A DNA stretch of 64,000 bases from a virus, in IMG/VR virus record IMGVR_UViG_3300043409_002481, positions 1 through 64,000 of that record; one strand, 5' to 3'. Made by a program: the position numbers and the translations under genes. Positions 16,238 through 24,574 of this stretch are shown one piece after another. Within the stretch, counting starts at the first letter, position 1, and every line of letters begins with the position of its first letter. The notes beneath the pieces are model-generated. The model was not told the DNA's origin. It ran no database searches and was given only the letters and a program-made list of their open reading frames with translations.

Positions 16238-16508
16238 ATTTAGCGCTCTTTGCGATTTCAGTAATTAGTAAATTAGCTGCGGGGCTGCAATCAGTAATTT
16301 TTAGTAGTCTTTTCAAAGCTCTATAAGTTCTAGCTACAACCTTGCCAGACTCATCGCGAAAACTTCTACCTACTCCAATGAGCTTGCTGTCTGGGGTGAA
16401 AGAGAATGCTTGCAATGTTTCGTCATGCTCTTGAGGTGTAGCACCCGTAGATACATAAATAAAATGACCGTTTTTTTGGAAGCAATATTCAACTTGTAAT
16501 GTTTTCAT
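16218..16508 (-). CDS. hypothetical 96-residue protein, first gene of leftward unit
   Basis: Begins MKTLQVEYCFQKNGHFIYVS, mixed alpha/beta with a basic middle (RTYRALKRLLK). It directly follows the promoter/operator at 16525-16571, whose twin controls the gene at 39559. No family recognised. Confidence 0.6.
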   Translation of the reverse strand: MKTLQVEYCFQKNGHFIYVSTGATPQEHDETLQAFSFTPDSKLIGVGRSFRDESGKVVARTYRALKRLLKITDCSPAANLLITEIAKSAKYAQISA

Positions 16509-16524
16509 TGTCTTTTGCCTTGCA

Positions 16525-16571
16525 TGTTTAACTCAATGATCTATTATTGATCGATATCCTGTATTTGTCAA
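16525..16571 (-). promoter_or_regulatory. promoter with 29-bp operator, copy 1
   Basis: On the minus strand TTGACA (16566-16571), 17-bp spacer, AATAAT (16543-16548). Bases 16525-16553 are identical, in reverse orientation, to 39525-39553. The core CAATAATAGATCATTG is an imperfect dyad overlapping the -10 box, as a repressor site would. Confidence 0.75.
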
Positions 16572-16775
16572 CTACTATTTACAACTAATTTAGACACAAA
16601 AAAGACGACCTTGCGATCGCCTTCAAATTCTCAAAAAATCATTACAAATCCACAAATCAAAAAACAATCGGCTTTTTAGTTCGCTCCTTAGAATCTAGGT
16701 CAGTCGAAATTTAACGCGATCAAAATGTAGCATAGATTGATGTGCGATAATTAATCAAAATCCCTTGACTTACTC

Positions 16776-17405
16776 ATGGCAAAGTACTGGCTAGACACTG
16801 AATTTATTGAAGACGGCAAAACTATAGATTTGATTTCTATCGGTATTGTTTGCGAAGATGGGCGCAAATATTACGCGATTAATAGTTGGTGTGACTTTTC
16901 CAAGGCTAGTCAGTGGGTCAAGGAAAATGTTATAGCCAAATTACCTGATTCATTTGTTAATCCTCAAACCGCATCACCGTCAGAAGTTGAGGGAATGTTT
17001 TACTGGAAGGATAAACCGACGATCGCTAAAGAAGTCGCTGAGTTTTTTGAGTGCATTGGCAATCCAGAGTCAATTATTGATGATGGCTTATACCCTCGCT
17101 TTATGCGATGGCTAGGGTTTTCAAGTGTAGGAATTAAATTAAAATATCACTGGGAATGCGCAGAAAAGCCCGAAATTTGGGCTTACTATGCAGATTATGA
17201 TTGGGTCGTATTCTGTCAACTTTTTGGCGCAATGATGGATTTACCCAAAGGATTCCCCATGTATTGCCGTGATATTAAACAAGAATGCGATCGCCTTGGT
17301 AATCCTAAATTACCAGAGCAAGGCAAGGGTGAACACGATGCCTTAGCTGATGCTCTTTGGAATAAACAAGCTTATGAATTTTTGCAAGGTGTAGTGGTAA
17401 AGTAA
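16776..17405 (+). CDS. 3'-5' exonuclease, RNase-T/DEDD-like
   Basis: 209 residues. LDTEFIEDG at the start supplies D7 and E9; ADYDWVVF supplies D140/D142; EHDALADALW supplies H187 and D192, the DEDDh arrangement of polyadenylate-specific 3'-exoribonuclease AS-like proteins. It would degrade RNA or single-stranded DNA from the 3' end. Its stop overlaps the start of the next tail gene by one base, so it rides in the tail operon. Confidence 0.8.
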   Translation: MAKYWLDTEFIEDGKTIDLISIGIVCEDGRKYYAINSWCDFSKASQWVKENVIAKLPDSFVNPQTASPSEVEGMFYWKDKPTIAKEVAEFFECIGNPESIIDDGLYPRFMRWLGFSSVGIKLKYHWECAEKPEIWAYYADYDWVVFCQLFGAMMDLPKGFPMYCRDIKQECDRLGNPKLPEQGKGEHDALADALWNKQAYEFLQGVVVK

Positions 17406-18139
17406 TGGCTGCAGGCGATCTCACACTCGTATATTTTGGGCGTAGCTATACCTTTACATTTAGTGGTAGCGCCATAACCCCATCGACGCAAGTATTTGCG
17501 GTTGACGATATCGTGCGCTTTACCACCACAGGCACATTACCAACGGGATTAGCGTTAAACACTAGCTATTATGTCGCGAGTGTAGGCGCAACGATTACCG
17601 TATCAGCTACGCAGGGGGGATCGGCTATAAGTCTTAGCGGTGGCAGTGGTACGCACTCGATTCGCGTTTACCTGAGTGTGGTATTTAGGAATTTTAGCTC
17701 TGATTCTCCACCGCCCCGCCAAAGTTCTCGACTATCAGGAAATGGGACTTTTAGCGTAAATGGTGCTTTTGTTGATACGGGCATAAGCTTTGAAGATCCT
17801 CAGCAATATAATATTCAGTCAAAAGTATCTATTGCTGATGCGCTAAAGCTTAAAGCGATGTGGACTACTGCTAATAATATAAGGCGCGAAGCTCAAGTGC
17901 TAACGGGTTCGCCATACTTAGAATTGATTGATGAAATTACTTTATATTTTGAGGAAGGGAAAACATCAGCAACCAAAACGCGATCATCTGTTGGCACTCC
18001 CTTTCAGCAAAATGGCGGTGTAAATTATTACCCTAAGCTGCAAGTAAAAATGCCAATCGAGCCAACGTTTAGCCCAGATACTGGCGTTGGTAATGTGATG
18101 GCGGTGTTTGAATTACAGGAAACGGGGGTTAAAATATGA
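17405..18139 (+). CDS. tail protein with inserted beta domain
   Basis: 244 residues. Residues roughly 30-85 (DDIVRFTTTGTLPTGLALNT; GTHSIRV) are a small beta domain found inserted in many phage virion proteins. The rest (FEDPQQYNIQSKVSIADALK) looks like a distal-tail or baseplate component. Position after the tape measure supports this. It overlaps the next gene by four bases. Confidence 0.6.
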   Translation: MAAGDLTLVYFGRSYTFTFSGSAITPSTQVFAVDDIVRFTTTGTLPTGLALNTSYYVASVGATITVSATQGGSAISLSGGSGTHSIRVYLSVVFRNFSSDSPPPRQSSRLSGNGTFSVNGAFVDTGISFEDPQQYNIQSKVSIADALKLKAMWTTANNIRREAQVLTGSPYLELIDEITLYFEEGKTSATKTRSSVGTPFQQNGGVNYYPKLQVKMPIEPTFSPDTGVGNVMAVFELQETGVKI

Positions 18140-20154
18140 CCGTTAATCTAAGCTCTCGCAATTTTTCTTTAACGATTGCTGGAGTAGATCGCACATCAGA
18201 ACTCGATTCCATCACCCTCTCGCAACCATCAACATTAGAGCAGCGTCATGCACCAACTACAGGATCGATAACTTTAACTTTTAACCCTCTCAGATATAAC
18301 GAATTTATAACTATTGGCAATCCTACAACAGCAGCTAATTGGGCGGTAGAGGCGGCTGTAGTTTATCAAGTTGCTAATGATTCAGGAACGCTCGTTAATT
18401 ATTTTACTGGCTTTATCCTCAAGGAGCCATCACCGCCAAATATAGGCTTTAACGAGGGGACATTACAGATTGATGTTGGTGATATCCTTGCTTATCAAAG
18501 TCAACGCACAGTCGATCGCGATGTCTCTGGCGTAACGATTGGTACTAATACCGATCGCGACGAGATTGTGGTTAGAGTGCTGGAAGATGCGGGAATTACA
18601 GCTCACTCTATCCCCTCACTTGGATACCCATTCAATACACCAATCCAAAAAACAGGCGGATCGCCTATTAAGTTTGTAGGCGATTTAGTAGGAGCCGATC
18701 GCCATGTGCTTTACTGCAATGCATCAGGCACGGTAATAGCGTCGCCTATTGATTTAGCTGCTACAGCGATCGCTACCCTCACAATTGGGCAAGATGAGGA
18801 AAAGTTTCCCCCTGTTGATGGCTCTTCTATTCCCACGGTTACAGAGCTTACGATTTCGGGTGTAGTGCAAGAGCCTGACCAAGGCGAATACCCGATCCTG
18901 TCGGTTTTAGAGCGCTATATAACTTATCGATCATTAGGGTTTTCTGCCGAATATCGAGTGCTAGTGAATCGCACGACAGAGGATATTCAGTCTGAAAATT
19001 ACAAAGCTTCTTATTCGGAAATACATTATTCTGTGATTGAAGCCGATCTGTTGCAAGGATTTGTACTGAGAGAGGGGGATTACTTTGCAATAAATTTACA
19101 AGAAGAGTTTACAGAATTTGATTTGCTTTTTAGGCTTAAACGAAAAACTTTAAAAAGATATTTAAGATTTAGCGTTGTTTCTAATTTAGTTGAAGTCAGT
19201 TTTCTAACTCCATTTTTAGAAAGCTATAGAGAGGTTGAAGAATACGAATACAACGAAGAGACAGGCGCGATTGCGGAAATTAAAACCACTATTTTTTATG
19301 GTGAGGTCACAACCACTAGCGTGAGTGCTAGCCTTACCTTGAACACCATAACCCGCACTGCATATCAGAAAAATGGAACTTTTTGGGCTAAAACAGTAAC
19401 CACGGAGCTGAACATTCAACCGCCTGACGTGTTTGCTGGTAACGAACGGAGGAATATAACAATTAATGGCGCTGTATTTCCTGTTGTAGGCTGCGTGGAT
19501 AATTTACAGCCTACAACAGAAGAAAGCACAAGTGTAATAGAGACTAAAAACGACAGCTCAACCCGCCCACCATCAATCACCTATAGCGAGGCAGTAAAAA
19601 CCAGAAACAAAGAAGTATCAGCAACAGTAACCGCAATCCCTTTAGCTGGTGTGCCTAGCAAAGAGAAACACGAGCCTCTAACTGTGGATTGGCTAACTAG
19701 CGATGCGCAAGCTCTTGAGTATGGACAATTAGAGATAGTGCTGATTAATGGGCGCAAACAATGCCGATTTATGGTCACAGCATTGACTGATGTCCTCTTA
19801 ACTTTGCGCCCTCGCAGTAGAATTGATATTGTTTTTAACGGGATTTTGTACAGGTGCTTAGCAGATGCGATTACATTTAGTCAAGATTTGACTAAGCGAA
19901 GCATCGGCTTTATGTGCGATGTCATCTCGACTAGCCCTGCTGATACGCCTAGCACGGTTTATCGTCCTGTTACTCCAATACTCTCTCTAAGAGGAGCTAT
20001 AACTATTGATGCGATCGCTTCGGGAGAATTTACTCAATCCTTTGATGTTGGCACGATCATTATTGATGCTGTTGTCAATGGAGTATTAGCGGTACAAGGT
20101 CAGATTGATGGTGAAATCACTATTGATGTAATCACTTTTGGAATATTAAATTAG
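18136..20154 (+). CDS. baseplate hub / tail-associated protein
   Basis: 672 residues, large and beta-rich, in the position of the baseplate hub or tail-tip protein. The first half contains LTIAGVDRTSELDSITLSQP and a VGDILAYQSQRTV region typical of hub-like proteins; the last 60 residues hold two related stretches (ITIDAIASGEF; ITIDVITFGIL). No catalytic domain is visible. Name is by position and composition. Confidence 0.65.
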   Translation: MTVNLSSRNFSLTIAGVDRTSELDSITLSQPSTLEQRHAPTTGSITLTFNPLRYNEFITIGNPTTAANWAVEAAVVYQVANDSGTLVNYFTGFILKEPSPPNIGFNEGTLQIDVGDILAYQSQRTVDRDVSGVTIGTNTDRDEIVVRVLEDAGITAHSIPSLGYPFNTPIQKTGGSPIKFVGDLVGADRHVLYCNASGTVIASPIDLAATAIATLTIGQDEEKFPPVDGSSIPTVTELTISGVVQEPDQGEYPILSVLERYITYRSLGFSAEYRVLVNRTTEDIQSENYKASYSEIHYSVIEADLLQGFVLREGDYFAINLQEEFTEFDLLFRLKRKTLKRYLRFSVVSNLVEVSFLTPFLESYREVEEYEYNEETGAIAEIKTTIFYGEVTTTSVSASLTLNTITRTAYQKNGTFWAKTVTTELNIQPPDVFAGNERRNITINGAVFPVVGCVDNLQPTTEESTSVIETKNDSSTRPPSITYSEAVKTRNKEVSATVTAIPLAGVPSKEKHEPLTVDWLTSDAQALEYGQLEIVLINGRKQCRFMVTALTDVLLTLRPRSRIDIVFNGILYRCLADAITFSQDLTKRSIGFMCDVISTSPADTPSTVYRPVTPILSLRGAITIDAIASGEFTQSFDVGTIIIDAVVNGVLAVQGQIDGEITIDVITFGILN

Positions 20155-20164
20155 GAGAATCAAA

Positions 20165-20548
20165 ATGGGACATGGCAACGCATTTGGAGATGATCAGGCG
20201 CAAAACATTCAGATAGCGATCGATCAAGGAACGGGCGCTGGTAAACTCAAGATTTATACCGCGGCTTTTGCAACCTTATTGGTCAATTTTACATTACCAG
20301 ATCCTTGCGCTCCCTCAGTCGTGACTAACTCAAAAAAGATAGTCTTTAATGCCATCACGCCTGTAAATGCGGCGGCATCAGGCACGGCAGCAGCCTATCG
20401 ATTGACCGATAGCGACGACGTAACTATTTATGAGCAAGATAATCAAGTAGGGGTAAATGGCAGTGGTAGACAGCTAATTATGAATACTACAACAATTACT
20501 TCTGGTGTACCTCAAAACGTTGTTAGCCTTGAAATTGGCTATGCATAA
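20165..20548 (+). CDS. minor tail protein
   Basis: 127 residues, Gly/Ala/Thr-rich beta protein beginning MGHGNAFGDDQAQNIQIAID. AGGAG lies eight bases upstream. It shares one base with the next start. Possibly a fibre or tail-tip decoration protein. Confidence 0.55.
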   Translation: MGHGNAFGDDQAQNIQIAIDQGTGAGKLKIYTAAFATLLVNFTLPDPCAPSVVTNSKKIVFNAITPVNAAASGTAAAYRLTDSDDVTIYEQDNQVGVNGSGRQLIMNTTTITSGVPQNVVSLEIGYA

Positions 20549-21840
20549 TGGATAATCTCACCCCAGCCCAAAAAGTACGATTACAACTTGAGAAACAAAT
20601 AACTCAAGATGCGATCGCTCGCGCGAGAAGGATTAATCGCGAATCAACTTCTATTTTGCCTACCTTCATGGGCGCTGATGGGAAAATCAAGAGGATTGGG
20701 CATGGTGAGCAAAGAACTGCGATCGCCACTAACTTGTTTTACAGCGAAGGAGAAGAAATGCGCCCTATCCCCGTTAGAGGTGGTTTGCCAATGGTGGATA
20801 ATAAACCTTTAATAGCTCCTAGCCTAGTTCCTATTCCTGTCGTATTAGCTGGTTTACCAATCAAAATACTGCTTCAAAATGGTAGTGATCTTTATATTGG
20901 AGGCGATCGCGATCCTGAGCAAATATACACAATCCCTAGTGGCAGATTTTTAAGTAATTCTTCGATAAAATCTACGGGATTAGCATCTAATGATTATGTT
21001 GTTAATTTTGTATTGAGTCCTGTTTCAGGGAATCTTTATGATTTTTGTTCTATAAAGAACGGCGTTTTTAGTAGTCGCGAAGTTGACTTGACTTGGACAT
21101 TTACTGCTGATGTCCTGAACTCTTCTGGCGATATAGTTACAGAAAGTTTTGACGGCTCTGGGCTTCAAGTCTCTACTTATTTTGATAATGATTTTTGCTT
21201 TATCGTCAACACAGTATTTTATTCGCTGGAAAATCAAGATATTGACGGGAACGTAATTGGATACAAGGATTCTCAGCTTTTTGCTAAAAGTCGATACGTT
21301 GATGTAAGAAACAATCTAAACGCCGATATAGATGAATTATCGGTGACACTAGCAGACAATGGGATAACGTCTAGCTTTGCATCACCATTAACACTACCGC
21401 TTAACCAAACTAAACGAGTTGATGGGCAAATAGTAATATTTGCACAAGATGACGGCTCTGGCGGATTTCTTCTTAGCGGTGGTACTAGCGATATTCTTTA
21501 TTCGACTGGTATAGATAATAATTCGGTGATATTTCAAAGTTATTTAAATAATACTATCCAATTATTTACGGGTGCAGCGCTAGATCTGACATCAAGCTAT
21601 CCTTCTTCGGTCATAAATCCGCCTAGTTATACTCTAAATGTTTTTGATGTTTTCCGAATCAATTTAATCGATAGCAGTAAATTCACTTTAATCAAAGAGC
21701 TAAAGCCTGACGGGACTGCTGATGTTTATGTAGCTAATTTAGGAGCGAATATTATTTATCAACCTTTACAGACAGTTGATTACACAACTTTTAACGAGAC
21801 TTACACTTTACTTTGTGCAACATCTTATACACCGCAATGA
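20548..21840 (+). CDS. large tail-tip/fibre-like protein
   Basis: 430 residues. A short helical N-terminus (KVRLQLEKQITQDAIARARR) is followed by a long beta-rich region with Asn/Asp/Ser/Tyr, as in host-contact tail proteins. No enzymatic motif. It overlaps the next gene by four bases (ATGA). Confidence 0.6.
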   Translation: MDNLTPAQKVRLQLEKQITQDAIARARRINRESTSILPTFMGADGKIKRIGHGEQRTAIATNLFYSEGEEMRPIPVRGGLPMVDNKPLIAPSLVPIPVVLAGLPIKILLQNGSDLYIGGDRDPEQIYTIPSGRFLSNSSIKSTGLASNDYVVNFVLSPVSGNLYDFCSIKNGVFSSREVDLTWTFTADVLNSSGDIVTESFDGSGLQVSTYFDNDFCFIVNTVFYSLENQDIDGNVIGYKDSQLFAKSRYVDVRNNLNADIDELSVTLADNGITSSFASPLTLPLNQTKRVDGQIVIFAQDDGSGGFLLSGGTSDILYSTGIDNNSVIFQSYLNNTIQLFTGAALDLTSSYPSSVINPPSYTLNVFDVFRINLIDSSKFTLIKELKPDGTADVYVANLGANIIYQPLQTVDYTTFNETYTLLCATSYTPQ

Positions 21841-22100
21841 GTACTTCAGAAACCATTCAAACCATTTTATCTCGCGCTTACACGCAAAGCATTGTGGCAA
21901 TGCGTATTCGTCTCACCCAAGACGATAATCAACAAACTTTTAGTGCTACTTATCTAGGAGCAAACAAAGTCCAGCTTGCTAATGGCGATATTCGACCAGC
22001 TCAAAATCAAGGCACAAAAGAGGTAGCAATAGGCGAGTCTGTGACAGTCATTTTCCCATTGCATTCTGGGATTGGGTTTTATACGAGTAAGATTTTTTGA
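21837..22100 (+). CDS. small tail-module protein
   Basis: ATG 21837 overlaps the previous TGA. 87 residues; the second half (ATYLGANKVQLANGDIRPAQ; GESVTVIFP) looks like an OB or SH3-like beta barrel, seen in small baseplate proteins. Assignment is tentative. Confidence 0.58.
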   Translation: MSTSETIQTILSRAYTQSIVAMRIRLTQDDNQQTFSATYLGANKVQLANGDIRPAQNQGTKEVAIGESVTVIFPLHSGIGFYTSKIF

Positions 22101-22206
22101 ACAAAAAAGCCCATGATGCATATTCAGGATAGATATTCTTGGAGATCGCCAGCTCAGAGGCTCCAGCTACAACACCCAAAACGGTTAGCCATTGTGTAGA
22201 GTTCAT
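22048..22206 (-). CDS. possible small membrane protein on the opposite strand
   Basis: ATG 22206 with AAGGA about eight bases upstream reads 52 residues beginning MNSTQWLTVLGVVAGASELA. It has one hydrophobic segment. It overlaps the end of the plus-strand gene by 53 bases. Good ribosome site but isolated orientation; it may be real or chance. Confidence 0.35.
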   Translation of the reverse strand: MNSTQWLTVLGVVAGASELAISKNIYPEYASWAFLFKKSYSYKTQSQNAMGK

Positions 22207-22263
22207 TTGAAATTCCTTGAAAAAGTGTCATAATCATTCTAATACTTTCTTCCTGTTTCAATA

Positions 22264-23016
22264 ATGAAATCTTATATTGTTGTGGCTACATCACAGCCAC
22301 AATCTCAGCCTCAGCCTAATGGCTTACCCTCGCAAGGGATAGATCCTTTGTTTATCTATATAGCTGGGCTTCTAACTACTGGACTCGCAGGATTTGGGGC
22401 GTTTTTACTCAAAGCTGGCAATAGTGATGTGGTATCAAAAACTGTTGCGGCAAAAATTAATCAAAAACAAGCGGAAACCAATGCAGAGGTTGCTGAGAAG
22501 CTTACTGATATTAATATTGAGAAGCAAATAGAAGAAAGCCGTATCGATCAAGCAGTAGCACTCGCGGAAATCGCGAAAGCTGGGGTAAGCCATTCGGCTG
22601 ATACAACTAATTATTTACTCAGATTGGCTGAAGGGGCTTTAAACTCATCGGCTGCTAACGCTCAATCAACACAGGCATTATCAAGGGCTAGCGAATCGCA
22701 AGTACAAGCAACTGAAGACTTGATCAAAGCCACGACACACAACAGCGAAGCTTTAAAAGCCCTAAAAGAGGCAATAGAGGCAGTCCCAAAAGAGACAGCC
22801 TCTATACTAGAAATCCATGCAGCGGAATCAAGAATTGCTTTAGATAATATTGATCGTAGGATTGAGGAAAGCAATCAAATCAAGCATGAAGGTTACGAGC
22901 GAATCGAGAAAATTATCCACATAGCAGAAACCCGCATCATCGAACAATACACAGGTACGATCGCCCAGTTGCGGGTTGAGATAAAGGATTTAGAGAAAGT
23001 GGTTAAAGGTCAATAA
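22264..23016 (+). CDS. membrane-anchored coiled-coil protein
   Basis: 250 residues: proline/glutamine-rich start, one transmembrane helix near residues 28-48 (PLFIYIAGLLTTGLAGFGAF), then an almost unbroken coiled coil to the end. This last gene of the tail unit could be a lysis (spanin or holin-like) or injection protein; no signature decides. The layout is seen; the role is inference. Confidence 0.6.
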   Translation: MKSYIVVATSQPQSQPQPNGLPSQGIDPLFIYIAGLLTTGLAGFGAFLLKAGNSDVVSKTVAAKINQKQAETNAEVAEKLTDINIEKQIEESRIDQAVALAEIAKAGVSHSADTTNYLLRLAEGALNSSAANAQSTQALSRASESQVQATEDLIKATTHNSEALKALKEAIEAVPKETASILEIHAAESRIALDNIDRRIEESNQIKHEGYERIEKIIHIAETRIIEQYTGTIAQLRVEIKDLEKVVKGQ

Positions 23017-23038
23017 AACGCAAATACTAGGATGCTGC

Positions 23039-23737
23039 TCATAACTCAATAGATTGGCTAGGATCGAGCTTACAGATAGCATCGTAAATGACGCGCTTAA
23101 TCAGGGTTAGAGCGCCGCCCCATTTCTGGATTGGTACTGATTCCCATGCTTTCAGCATACGCATAATGCTTGTTAGCTCTGATAGGCGATCGCTTTCGGA
23201 GCGAGTGAGGTTGTCTTCTAGGATTTGAGTCTGTTGATATAGCTTTTTATATTCAATCGTGCTACCTCTCAGAGCCGCGTCTCTTCCATCGATCTGGACT
23301 TTGGCATCAGAACTAACAGTCTCTAAAGCTTCTCGCAGTCTTTCGATTTCTTTGTTCTTAGTGGTTAATTCTGCACATGCGGAATAAGCACCATCACAAA
23401 TTGCCTTCCAATTTGTGATTTGATGCCTCAACTCATCGCACTCATTTAACGCCAATTTAAGGCTGTGCTGTAACGCGATTGTGGGATCGGGAATGGGGAG
23501 AAGGAATTCAGCTAACTTATCAGCACAGTACGCAGAGAAATCAATATCACTAGCATTGCTAATATCTGTTACAAACGCACCAACAAGCCAAAATTCATCA
23601 CAATACTGCGATGCTGTAAAAAGCCCAGATTCTCCACCGCGTTCTAATGTTAATTTCACAGGAATTGATTGCCCTTCCTTCAAAATTCTGTCAGCTAATT
23701 TGTAATCTGTACTAAATTGATAATATTGGTTATTCAT
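23039..23737 (-). CDS. coiled-coil hypothetical protein
   Basis: About 232 residues (an ATG nine bases further upstream is also possible). The N-terminal part is mixed; residues 95-190 form a coiled coil (KNKEIERLREALETVSSDAK). Last gene of the leftward FtsK-like cluster. It overlaps the upstream gene's stop region. Function unknown. Confidence 0.6.
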   Translation of the reverse strand: MNNQYYQFSTDYKLADRILKEGQSIPVKLTLERGGESGLFTASQYCDEFWLVGAFVTDISNASDIDFSAYCADKLAEFLLPIPDPTIALQHSLKLALNECDELRHQITNWKAICDGAYSACAELTTKNKEIERLREALETVSSDAKVQIDGRDAALRGSTIEYKKLYQQTQILEDNLTRSESDRLSELTSIMRMLKAWESVPIQKWGGALTLIKRVIYDAICKLDPSQSIEL

Positions 23738-23942
23738 AATATTCATCCATAGTTTGTTTATACCAAGTCCTATCCAATCGCTCGACCATGCTCACCGCAT
23801 AGCAGCGGCGCAACCACGCGATCTTAATCTCTCTCAATCTGCGATCGCGGTATTCAATCTGCGAGTCCACAAATCGCGCATACCAGCGGCAAATAAAAGC
23901 GAAGACGATTAAGGAGATCGGGATTAAAAGTAAATTAGTCAT
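23730..23942 (-). CDS. small single-span membrane protein
   Basis: 70 residues; MTNLLLIPISLIVFAFICRW is one membrane span, followed by a very basic cytoplasmic tail (RDRRLREIKIAWLRR). It overlaps both neighbours by a few bases. It is one of several small membrane proteins surrounding the FtsK-like motor. Confidence 0.65.
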   Translation of the reverse strand: MTNLLLIPISLIVFAFICRWYARFVDSQIEYRDRRLREIKIAWLRRCYAVSMVERLDRTWYKQTMDEYYE

Positions 23943-24091
23943 AGCAGCTCCAAATAGTATCGATCGGTTTTCTTGTGGTAGTAATAATGGCTAGATTTTG
24001 GCTTTATTACTATGTTTTGCGGGTTTGGGATTTCCTGTAATTGGAGATAAAGTTTTGATGCTAGTGATCGCGTTAAGGGCGCTTCTGTCAT
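23939..24091 (-). CDS. 50-residue hypothetical protein
   Basis: ATG 24091, five bases after the upstream stop, to TGA overlapping the next ATG (ATGA at 23939-23942). Product begins MTEAPLTRSLASKLYLQLQE and ends in a Tyr/His/Lys-rich segment. Tight spacing on both sides supports translation. Confidence 0.5.
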   Translation of the reverse strand: MTEAPLTRSLASKLYLQLQEIPNPQNIVIKPKSSHYYYHKKTDRYYLELL

Positions 24092-24096
24092 ATTTT

Positions 24097-24561
24097 TTAC
24101 GCGGCTTCAACTTGCGACAATTCAGGCAAGGGGAATAGATTTAAGTCCCCTTGCACTGGCAACGAATTATAAAAATCATCCCATTCAGCGATCGCAAAAT
24201 CGCTTAACGCTTCAATCAAATCAGAGTTGCGCTCTACGATTTGATGCGGTAATGAGGGGAAAGATATAGACATTTCACCGCAAGATTCATCATTAAACTT
24301 GAGAGAGAAATTTAACTTGCAAGGCTCTTTAAATTCATCGTAATCAAAAGAGATTTGATTAACGACAAAATCACAGGTTAGCTCTAAAGGGTAATGCCTC
24401 TCAATCAATCCATTTAGGAATTTTTCAACCTCATCAGCCAATGCATCAGAATTAAAGATAAGCCTCTCATGCGTTACCTTTTGGCTGTTGTGGTCAAGGT
24501 AAGAGATCTTAGTTATCAATTTCTCTTTGTCAAATTTAATAGCTGTTAAACGTCGTTTCAT
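24097..24561 (-). CDS. hypothetical acidic protein
   Basis: 154 residues beginning MKRRLTAIKFDKEKLITKIS, mixed alpha/beta and acidic. It lies 13 bases downstream of the FtsK-like gene with an AGGAG site (GGAGTAAACACC). No known family. Confidence 0.58.
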   Translation of the reverse strand: MKRRLTAIKFDKEKLITKISYLDHNSQKVTHERLIFNSDALADEVEKFLNGLIERHYPLELTCDFVVNQISFDYDEFKEPCKLNFSLKFNDESCGEMSISFPSLPHQIVERNSDLIEALSDFAIAEWDDFYNSLPVQGDLNLFPLPELSQVEAA

Positions 24562-24574
24562 GGTGTTTACTCCT

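Noticed and set aside
22264-23016. Definite holin or spanin assignment for the membrane coiled-coil gene
   Set aside because: One membrane helix plus coiled coil is not diagnostic, and no endolysin gene lies next to it.
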